From Nitrospiraceae bacterium UBA6898 (lineage in GTDB: Bacteria > Nitrospirota > Thermodesulfovibrionia > Thermodesulfovibrionales > UBA6898): a stretch of DNA of 7,880 nucleotides. A model generated the notes under the pieces. That model was not told where the DNA came from. It searched no databases and saw nothing but the letters and a program-made list of their open reading frames with translations. Positions 1-5,240 of this stretch are shown here, one piece after another (the stretch's first letter is position 1; every line of letters begins with the position of its first letter). The DNA lies in NCBI GenBank assembly GCA_002448975.1, contig DKBO01000206.1, forward strand, positions 1 to 7,880, written 5' to 3'. Position numbers and translations under genes: made by a program.

Positions 1-232
1 AAACAATTTTCAGCTTATTATCTCGACGCATCAGAGAACAGAGACTGTCGCCACCAATGTCTGTCGGCTCCAGAGAGATGACGATGAAGTCCATGGCATG
101 CGCTTTGCAGAGGGCAAGTGCTTCCTTTCCGGACTCCGTAGTAAATATGTCAGAGCTTACCCTTTTGAGGATTGACTGTCCGTGATCGAGAGCGTTGCTA
201 ATACTGTCTGCTATAGGAATATTTTTATTCAT
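1..232 (-). CDS. Receiver-like (pseudo-receiver) protein, N-terminal part, truncated by window edge
   Basis: The first 77 codons of a minus-strand gene are visible; the rest lies beyond position 1. The fragment reads as a response-regulator receiver fold: a short first strand (IPIADS, residues 5-10) with one acidic residue (D9), a helix, FTTESGKEALALC (30-42), a strand ending DFIVISLEPTDIGGDSL (48-64), then LMRRDNKLKIV (67-77). In an active receiver the strand-3 sequence is like DLILLD, and the last Asp accepts phosphate; here that position is Ser53. The domain is therefore probably not phosphorylated and may serve for protein contact. Family knowledge: similar degenerate N-terminal receivers occur fused to PilZ (c-di-GMP-binding) domains in Nitrospirota and Deltaproteobacteria, but no such domain is visible here. 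ATG at 232 is chosen because a stop lies six codons upstream in frame and there is no other start between. No clear Shine-Dalgarno sequence is seen. The gene diverges from the lytic transglycosylase. Confidence 0.7.
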   Translation of the reverse strand, partial: MNKNIPIADSISNALDHGQSILKRVSSDIFTTESGKEALALCKAHAMDFIVISLEPTDIGGDSLCSLMRRDNKLKIV

Positions 233-348
233 GTCGCAATATGCAGATTACCCTTCATGGGACTCTCTTCAGCAAACACGTAATGTTACCATAAAACTTA
301 AAGTAAAAGCGCTGAAAGCAACCATAACTCATCAAAATAAAAGGAATA

Positions 349-377
349 TTGACTCTGACAAGTATCCGTGGTAAGAT
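349..377 (+). promoter_or_regulatory. Candidate sigma-70 promoter for the lytic transglycosylase-nadA-methyltransferase block
   Basis: TTGACT at 349-354, a 17-base spacer, then TAAGAT at 372-377 preceded by TGG (369-371), which fits an extended -10. The -10 box ends five bases before ATG 383, so transcription would start at or next to the first base of the gene and give a leaderless mRNA. This is seen by eye; no transcription data exist here. Confidence 0.5.
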
Positions 378-382
378 TAAGC

Positions 383-1081
383 ATGTCAAAAGTAGGTATA
401 TCGTTCTGTGTTCTCGTACTGACAGTGTCTGCGGCATCGGCTGAGATTTACAAATATGTTAATGAGGATGGTGTAGTCTGTTATACCGACGCGCCTTTTG
501 GCAAGAAGTCTCAGCGGATAGAAGAAGATAAGGTTTTACCGAAGAGACAGAAGGCCGACATGCAGAGCCGCTCTGATTTCAGTAGTTATGTGCATCAGGC
601 CGCTGCCAAGTATGACCTGGAACCGGAGTTGATAAAGGCAGTAATAACGACTGAATCGAATGGCAATCACCGTGCCGTGTCGCGGAAGGGAGCAATAGGG
701 CTTATGCAGCTCATGCCTGCCACGGCGAATGATCTGAACGTCATCAATCCTTTCAATCCCGAAGAGAATATTGAAGGGGGGACCAGGTACCTGAAACAGT
801 TGCTTGAACGGTTCAACGGCAATCTTACGCTGGCCCTGGCTGCATATAATTCGGGACCGAAGACCGTGGAGAAATACGGTGCGGTACCTCCCATCCTCGA
901 AACCCGTCAGTATGTGAAGAAGGTTTTTTCCCTCTATAATGGCAAGAAAACCTATGAATTGTCCGGCATGAGCAGTTCTTCGCAGAAACAGAACTCGCCA
1001 ATCTATAAGATCGTGCTGGATGACGGAACGATCCTTTTCACGAACTCGACACTCGAAAAGAACAGTAAGACCAGGCTATAG
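383..1081 (+). CDS. Exported lytic transglycosylase (SLT family) with DUF4124-like ends
   Basis: A periplasmic enzyme expected to cleave the MurNAc-GlcNAc bond of peptidoglycan with formation of 1,6-anhydro-MurNAc. The 232-residue product starts with a signal peptide (hydrophobic core 5-17, cleavage likely after ASA, residue 20). A DUF4124-like segment IYKYVNEDGVVCYTDAP follows at 22-38. The SLT (Slt70-like) domain covers about 65-187: catalytic Glu91 in ITTES, GAIGLMQLMPATA at 103-115, the AAYNSGP motif at 153-159, and a tyrosine-valine closing segment near 177. A second DUF4124-like strand pair, IYKIVLDDGTILFTN, sits at the C-terminus (207-221). GTG at 368 would add five residues, but ATG 383 gives a standard signal peptide and the candidate -10 box overlaps the region just before it. 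It heads a block with nadA and the methyltransferase; the nadA ATG follows its TAG directly. No functional link to NAD synthesis is implied by the sequence. Confidence 0.9.
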   Translation: MSKVGISFCVLVLTVSAASAEIYKYVNEDGVVCYTDAPFGKKSQRIEEDKVLPKRQKADMQSRSDFSSYVHQAAAKYDLEPELIKAVITTESNGNHRAVSRKGAIGLMQLMPATANDLNVINPFNPEENIEGGTRYLKQLLERFNGNLTLALAAYNSGPKTVEKYGAVPPILETRQYVKKVFSLYNGKKTYELSGMSSSSQKQNSPIYKIVLDDGTILFTNSTLEKNSKTRL

Positions 1082-2068
1082 ATGGGTCCGGACACCGCTG
1101 CCCTCCGGGATCAGATTCTGAGGTTCAGGGAGGAGAAACGAGCGCTCATTCTCTCCCATAACTATCAGCGCGACGAAGTACAGGAGATTGCGGATTTCGT
1201 GGGTGACTCCCTTGAACTTTCGCGGATTGCCGCAACGCGGGACTGTAACATGATCGTATTCTGCGGTGTCCATTTCATGGCCGAGAGCGCGTCAATCCTC
1301 TCTCCTGAAAAGACGGTACTGCTTCCGGAACGGGAAGCAGGCTGCCCCATGGCTGATATGATACGGGCTAGTGCCCCTCGACCTGTCAGAAATAGATTTC
1401 CCGGGTTCGAAACCCCTCCGTCCTATGTGTATCCTCCGGAGTTCTCATTGAAGGACATCAAGAAGCAATATCCGGGTGTTCCTGTGGTCGCCTATGTCAA
1501 CACAACTGCAGAGGTGAAGGCAGAAAGCGATATCTGCTGTACTTCGGCGAATGTCGTGCGGATCATTGAGTCGCTCCCTGGTGAAGCGGTCATCTGTGTG
1601 CCTGATAAGAATCTTTCGATGTGGGCGGCGCGGAATACAAAGAAGAAAGTTATCGCTTGGGACGGATACTGCAATATACATGAGCGAGTGACTGTCGAGG
1701 ATGTGGAGAGCGCACGCAGGCATCATCCGCAGGCTCTTCTCATGGCGCATCCTGAATGCCGTATAGAGGTCCTTGAGCGTGCAGATCATGTGACCAGCAC
1801 TTCGGGCATGCTCAGGTTTGCTTCGGCATCGCCTGAAGCCGAATTTATCGTAGGTACCGAGGTTGGTCTCCTGCACCGACTCCGTAAAGAAAACCCTGCT
1901 AAGCTGTTCTTTCCCCTTAGGAATGACATGGTCTGCCCGAATATGAAGAAGACGACGTTGTACAGCATTCTGAAATCATTCCAGGAAAATAGTTATATTG
2001 TCAAGGTTCCCGAGCATGTCCGTGTTCCGGCAAAACGGGCTCTCGACAGGATGCTCCAAACAGTATGA
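1082..2068 (+). CDS. nadA: Quinolinate synthase NadA
   Basis: Condenses iminoaspartate with dihydroxyacetone phosphate to quinolinate in de novo NAD synthesis, in the cytoplasm, using an oxygen-sensitive [4Fe-4S] cluster. The protein has 328 residues. Family signatures are clear: LSHNYQRDEVQEIADFVGDS at 24-43, FCGVHFMAESA at 60-70, YVNTTAEVKAESD at 138-150, CCTSANV at 152-158, HPEC at 223-226 and STSGM at 239-243. The three cluster ligands are Cys88 (EAGCPMAD), Cys197 (DGYCNIHE) and Cys285 (MVCPNMKK). The first interval, 109 residues, is longer than the 87 known for the Thermotoga maritima enzyme (Cys81/168/254), because of an insertion of about 22-24 residues just after Cys88 (within residues 95-121). 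The ATG directly follows the TAG of the lytic transglycosylase gene with only a weak AGG upstream, so translation is probably coupled. No nadB or nadC is in the window; the partner enzymes must be elsewhere. Confidence 0.96.
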   Translation: MGPDTAALRDQILRFREEKRALILSHNYQRDEVQEIADFVGDSLELSRIAATRDCNMIVFCGVHFMAESASILSPEKTVLLPEREAGCPMADMIRASAPRPVRNRFPGFETPPSYVYPPEFSLKDIKKQYPGVPVVAYVNTTAEVKAESDICCTSANVVRIIESLPGEAVICVPDKNLSMWAARNTKKKVIAWDGYCNIHERVTVEDVESARRHHPQALLMAHPECRIEVLERADHVTSTSGMLRFASASPEAEFIVGTEVGLLHRLRKENPAKLFFPLRNDMVCPNMKKTTLYSILKSFQENSYIVKVPEHVRVPAKRALDRMLQTV

Positions 2069-2123
2069 TCATGAAGCTGACGCTCATGACCTCCTGCTGA
2101 TTACCGGCATTGGATCTCTGGTC

Positions 2124-3290
2124 ATGAATTCACTGGAAAAGAAGATCATAGACCGCATCAGAAATGACGGTCCCATGACGTTTGAGACATTCATGGAAAT
2201 GGCGCTGTATGATCCGGAGCACGGATTCTATGCGTCTGACAGGCCAAGAATCGGCAGAGAAGGGGATTTCTATACCAGTTCTCATCTCCATCCGGTATTC
2301 GGCGCAATAGCGGCGAAACAGATGACGGAAATGTGGACGGTTATGGAAAAGCCGGAAAGTTTTACGATACTGGAAATGGGTGCCGGCGAAGGATACCTGT
2401 GCAAAGACATACTTGCCTGGATTCGGAGGCAGGAGAATGTTTCGCACGCGTCAGGGGCCGGGGGGCTGCACGACGGACACGACTTCTATGACCATGTGCG
2501 GTACATAATCGTGGAGAAGAATCCCCAGCAGATGCAGCGTCAGAAAGAACATCTTGAGGATCATTACGGGAAGGTCTCCTGGATTGCGCATGTCTGTGAT
2601 GCCGGGAATATGACAGGATGCATATTTTCGAATGAACTGCTGGATGCATTTCCTGTGCACCGCGTCAGAATGGAAGATACCCTTATGGAGATATTTATCA
2701 ATCACGACGGGCATACCTTTCGTGAACAACTGTTTCCTTTGTCGACGGACGAACTGGCGCAGTATTTTGCGGATGCGGGAGTGACGCTCAATGCAGGTCA
2801 TACTTCGGAAGTCAATCTGCGCATGAAGAGCTGGCTGTCCGACATAGATGCCGTGCTCCGCGCGGGTTTTGTATTTACGATTGATTATGGACACCCTTCA
2901 GAAGAATATTACTGCGAGGACAGGAGCAGGGGAACGCTCATGTGCTACCACCGGCATCAGCTCTGCGAGGACATCTTTGCGCATATCGGGGAACAGGATA
3001 TCACCGCCCATGTCGACTTCTCCTGCCTGAAACGGTGGGGAGCAGAAAGGGGGTTTCAACCTGTGGGGTATTGCAGCCAAGGTGCATTCCTTCTGGCCAA
3101 CGGCATTGATCGGGAAATTGCGCGGCTTGCAGAGACATCCCCTGACTACCTGTTCGAACTTGCCAGGATCAAAAAGCTTTTCATGCCGCAGGGACTTGGC
3201 GAATCGCACAAGGTCATGATTCAGTATAAAGGGACTGATGTCCCAAAACTAAAGGGATTCTCGATCAGGAACCAGCTGAAGACGTTGTAA
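2124..3290 (+). CDS. Class I SAM-dependent methyltransferase, MidA/NDUFAF7 family (COG1565)
   Basis: A 388-residue protein of the family whose mitochondrial member NDUFAF7 (MidA) dimethylates an arginine of a complex I subunit; the bacterial substrate is not established. Seen motifs: the N-terminal signature GPMTFETFMEMALYDPEHGF (16-35), GDFYTSSHLHPVFG (47-60), the SAM-binding loop ILEMGAGEGYL (82-92), an acidic strand end IIVEKNP (128-134), IFSNELLDAFPVHR (167-180), IDYGH (253-257) followed by GTLMCYHRHQ (270-279), DITAHVDFSCL (292-302) and a terminal GLGESHKVMI (357-366). The frame is open from 1998, but ATG 2124 is preferred because homology begins right there and the extra 42 residues overlap nadA and look meaningless. 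Upstream is only a weak GGA. It is third in the plus-strand block, 55 bases after nadA. Its last 26 bases overlap the end of the convergent isomerase gene. Reading through from the block promoter is the likely mode of expression. Confidence 0.88.
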   Translation: MNSLEKKIIDRIRNDGPMTFETFMEMALYDPEHGFYASDRPRIGREGDFYTSSHLHPVFGAIAAKQMTEMWTVMEKPESFTILEMGAGEGYLCKDILAWIRRQENVSHASGAGGLHDGHDFYDHVRYIIVEKNPQQMQRQKEHLEDHYGKVSWIAHVCDAGNMTGCIFSNELLDAFPVHRVRMEDTLMEIFINHDGHTFREQLFPLSTDELAQYFADAGVTLNAGHTSEVNLRMKSWLSDIDAVLRAGFVFTIDYGHPSEEYYCEDRSRGTLMCYHRHQLCEDIFAHIGEQDITAHVDFSCLKRWGAERGFQPVGYCSQGAFLLANGIDREIARLAETSPDYLFELARIKKLFMPQGLGESHKVMIQYKGTDVPKLKGFSIRNQLKTL

Positions 3291-4038
3291 AACGGAGGAT
3301 GTTCTCCATGCTCCGAATCACATTTTCAGGTGAATGTGCCTCTATGGTATGGATGCAGTCCTTGTTCTTCAGCAGATAAAAGAACTTTCCAAAGTCGAAG
3401 GTCCCTTCACCTACGGGCAGGTGCTGGTCTGAAGTCTTGTCATTGTCATGCAGATGAAGTTCCAGAATATAAGGATTAAGCGCTTCCATCCAGTCCTCAA
3501 GACGAACCTTTGAGAAAAGGTTGCAATGCCCGGTGTCAAAGCATATGCCGAAATTTATAGAGTTCATTCCCTCCATGAGCATTCTCAGGTTCGATGGCTC
3601 GTCTTCAAAAATATTCTCGACTGCAATTTTGACGCCCATGGACGCTGCGCGCTCATATACCGGCTGCCAGGTGAGAAGGCTTTTTTCAAGCCACCAATCC
3701 ATCTTCAGTGCATATCGCCACTTCTCATACCCTGAATGAAAGACAATTGCCTTCGGTTCCAGAATTGCGGCGATATCAAGAACCTGATTGAGTCTCTTGA
3801 GCGTAGCTTTCCTAACGAGAGAATCCACTGCTCCGGGAGAAAGATCCATGAATGGCGCATGGAAGGAGAGGGAAGGCTTGTGGTCGAGCTCCTTCTGCAT
3901 CTTTTTCAGGTCTGCAGGCGTAATCATATCGAGGGCATCCCCGGCAAAGTAAATCTCAAGGTTAAGGCATCTGTCCCTGATGAGTTCAAGATGCTCGGAA
4001 ATCCTGCTGAAGGGTATATGGACGTGCGGAGCTATCAC
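3265..4038 (-). CDS. Sugar phosphate isomerase/epimerase (xylose isomerase-like TIM barrel, AP endonuclease 2 fold)
   Basis: A 257-residue TIM-barrel protein of the superfamily holding xylose isomerase-like epimerases and endonuclease IV. Substrate is not evident. Metal- and substrate-site motifs run in order: FHAPFMDLSP (59-68), IVFHSGY (98-104), AVENIFEDEP (139-148, Glu141 a likely metal ligand), CFDTGHCN (166-173, Asp168 and His171), ELHLHDND (193-200, His195 and His197), HLPVGEGTFDF (206-216) and IEAH (232-235, Glu233). This pattern matches three-metal or single-metal sites of the family, so activity is plausible. The start is GTG at 4038; its GTGA overlaps the TGA of the upstream FmdB gene by four bases, so the pair is very likely translated in a coupled way from the promoter at 4370-4398. 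No in-frame ATG gives a better N-terminus. The 3' end overlaps the methyltransferase gene tail to tail by 26 bp. A DNA-repair role (endonuclease IV) is less likely because the gene is shorter than Nfo and lacks its full set of ligands by eye. Confidence 0.85.
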   Translation of the reverse strand: MIAPHVHIPFSRISEHLELIRDRCLNLEIYFAGDALDMITPADLKKMQKELDHKPSLSFHAPFMDLSPGAVDSLVRKATLKRLNQVLDIAAILEPKAIVFHSGYEKWRYALKMDWWLEKSLLTWQPVYERAASMGVKIAVENIFEDEPSNLRMLMEGMNSINFGICFDTGHCNLFSKVRLEDWMEALNPYILELHLHDNDKTSDQHLPVGEGTFDFGKFFYLLKNKDCIHTIEAHSPENVIRSMENILRFTTSSAGS

Positions 4039-4334
4039 TTTTCTTTATCTGAAGCAGCTTTCTTTTCGGGTTTCGGCTCTTTTTGGGGTTCCTTCTTAGC
4101 TGAGGTTTCTGACTTTTCCTTATTGTCTGCACCTTCCTTTGCTTCCTTCTTGCCCTTTCCTGCGTAATCCGTCACATACCAGCCAGAGCCTTTCAGCACA
4201 AAGGATGTGTTCGAAATCATCTTTTTCATGGTCCCACCGCAACTCGGGCAGATGGAAAAGGGTTTATCCGTGATCTTCTGCATGATCTCATGGTGCCGAT
4301 TGCATTTTTCGCACTTGTACTCATATATTGGCAT
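4035..4334 (-). CDS. FmdB-family zinc ribbon protein with charged tail
   Basis: A 99-residue protein. The N-terminal half is the FmdB/CxxC zinc ribbon: MPIYEYKCEKC (1-11) with Cys8 and Cys11, CPSCGGTMKKMIS (29-41) with Cys29 and Cys32, then SFVLKGSGWYVTDY (44-57), the usual end of the domain. The family is named after FmdB, described as a putative regulator of formamidase/acetamidase expression; the general biochemical role is unknown. Residues 58-99 form a low-complexity Lys/Glu/Ala tail, likely disordered, which is common in the family. ATG 4334 is supported by a strong Shine-Dalgarno GGAGGT (plus-strand positions 4344-4349), nine bases upstream, and by a promoter 36 bases away. It is the first gene of a two-gene unit with the sugar isomerase, sharing a four-base overlap. 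Confidence 0.9.
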   Translation of the reverse strand: MPIYEYKCEKCNRHHEIMQKITDKPFSICPSCGGTMKKMISNTSFVLKGSGWYVTDYAGKGKKEAKEGADNKEKSETSAKKEPQKEPKPEKKAASDKEK

Positions 4335-4369
4335 ATGCGCGTAACCTCCGTAATCACAGCTAACTTGTT

Positions 4370-4398
4370 AATATAACGAAAAAAACGATAATCGTCAA
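4370..4398 (-). promoter_or_regulatory. Sigma-70-like promoter of the fmdB-type/isomerase unit
   Basis: Read on the minus strand: TTGACG (4398-4393), a 17-base spacer, TATATT (4375-4370). Each box matches the consensus at five of six positions. A start near 4363 would leave a leader of about 29 bases carrying the GGAGGT ribosome site. This is the best promoter match in the window. Confidence 0.7.
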
Positions 4399-4605
4399 TA
4401 AAAGGCAGCAAAACGCGGATGCATGTGGCCGGTGCTGTGGAGAGAGATGAAAACCTCATTCTTCATAAACGAACTGTACTCACCCCAGGGTCGACGAGAT
4501 GCACGCAGAGAAAGAAGAAAAGATTCTTAGAAAAGCCTTCCCCTGCCAAAAAGAAGGGGCAATCTCTTGGCCTCAAAAAACGCCGCTTCTGTACCCGAGA
4601 TTCTG
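4399..4605. other. Intergenic stretch between divergent genes, nothing recognised
   Basis: Part of the 282-base gap between the FmdB gene and coaE. It contains no tRNA, known riboswitch or convincing small gene that I can recognise. The centre (about 4500-4560) is A-rich and includes a short imperfect inverted repeat, CCTTC at 4537-4541 with GAAGG at 4553-4557, without a T-run. A 63-codon open frame on the plus strand (4419-4610) has no ribosome site and a composition explained by the A-rich run, so I do not call it. Confidence 0.5.
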
Positions 4606-4611
4606 TATAAT
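4606..4611 (+). promoter_or_regulatory. Candidate -10 box of coaE, leaderless arrangement
   Basis: A perfect TATAAT ends five bases before the coaE ATG at 4617, so the transcript would begin at the start codon. No good -35 box is found at 16-18 bases, and there is no Shine-Dalgarno sequence, so the call rests on the -10 box and its position only. Confidence 0.4.
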
Positions 4612-4616
4612 ATGGC

Positions 4617-5240
4617 ATGCTGAAGGTCGGGTTGACAGGAAACTATGGCATGGGGAAAAGCTCTGTGGCCAAAATGTTCAGGGATCTTGGCGCCGCCACG
4701 ATCAATAGTGATGACATCGTTGCCTCACTTCTAAATGAAGAGTCGGTCAAGGGACAGATTACAGGACTCTTGGGGGTCGAGGCCGTTGATGCTGACGGCA
4801 GTCTTGACAAGAAGTTTATAGCCAATAATATATTTAATAACAAAGCCTTGAGACTGAATATTGAAGCTATACTTCACCCTTTGGTCTTTATGAAAGTGGA
4901 TACTCTGATAGCCAGGCTAAGGGGCAGAAACCGTATTATTATTGTTGAAGTGCCGCTTCTCTTCGAGGGGGGATATCAAGATCATTTCAACAGAACGATA
5001 ACGGTATTTGCAGACAGGAAGACTGTTCTCTCCCGGCTGAGGAAGTCAGGAGTATTGCGAAAAGACGCCTTGCTGCGGCTGCAGAACCAGATGGATATCC
5101 GGAGCAAGAAGCAGCTCGCAGATTACTGCATCAATAACAGCGGTACCAGAAGACAGACCAAGGCACAGGTCGGGAAGATCTCACAGCTGCTCATTGAGGA
5201 AAACAGGAGACAACTCAGTAGGGGTCAACATCGACCCTGA
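4617..5240 (+). CDS. coaE: Dephospho-CoA kinase CoaE
   Basis: Phosphorylates the ribose 3'-OH of dephospho-CoA, the last step of coenzyme A synthesis, in the cytoplasm. The 207-residue length is normal. Walker A is GNYGMGKS (8-15, Lys14); the usual text GGIGSGKS is altered but keeps GxxxxGKS. The DAD motif reads NSD (30-32), so the first Asp is Asn while the Asp equivalent to E. coli Asp33 is kept as Asp32. ILHPLV (85-90), EVPLLFEGG (111-119) and the C-terminal QMDIRSKKQLADYCINNSG (158-176) are family signatures. The start is fixed because the P-loop strand begins at residue 3 and an in-frame TAA lies three codons upstream. No Shine-Dalgarno is present, while TATAAT sits five bases before ATG, so the mRNA may be leaderless. 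The last 26 bases overlap the 3' end of convergent priA, and the final residues of CoaE (about 199-207) are probably just a by-product of that overlap. Confidence 0.93.
   Translation: MLKVGLTGNYGMGKSSVAKMFRDLGAATINSDDIVASLLNEESVKGQITGLLGVEAVDADGSLDKKFIANNIFNNKALRLNIEAILHPLVFMKVDTLIARLRGRNRIIIVEVPLLFEGGYQDHFNRTITVFADRKTVLSRLRKSGVLRKDALLRLQNQMDIRSKKQLADYCINNSGTRRQTKAQVGKISQLLIEENRRQLSRGQHRP

Noticed and set aside
368..382. GTG 368 as start of the lytic transglycosylase gene
   Set aside because: It lies inside the candidate extended -10 region, has no ribosome site and adds residues before a signal peptide that is complete from ATG 383.
1364..1441. A tRNA gene or fragment inside nadA
   Set aside because: Only the T-arm consensus is present with a partial stem; no acceptor, D-arm or anticodon arm can be built around it. 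Kept only as a comment on the insertion.
1445..1876. 143-codon minus-strand frame inside nadA
   Set aside because: It is antisense to a strongly conserved gene, has no recognisable domain and no ribosome site.
2065..2100. Eleven-codon frame starting with ATG that overlaps the nadA stop
   Set aside because: Too short, no family resemblance and no clear ribosome site; treated as spacer before the methyltransferase gene.
4419..4610. 63-codon plus-strand open frame in the FmdB-coaE gap
   Set aside because: No ribosome site, Lys/Arg-rich composition explained by an A-rich run, no recognisable family, and it runs into the coaE -10 box.
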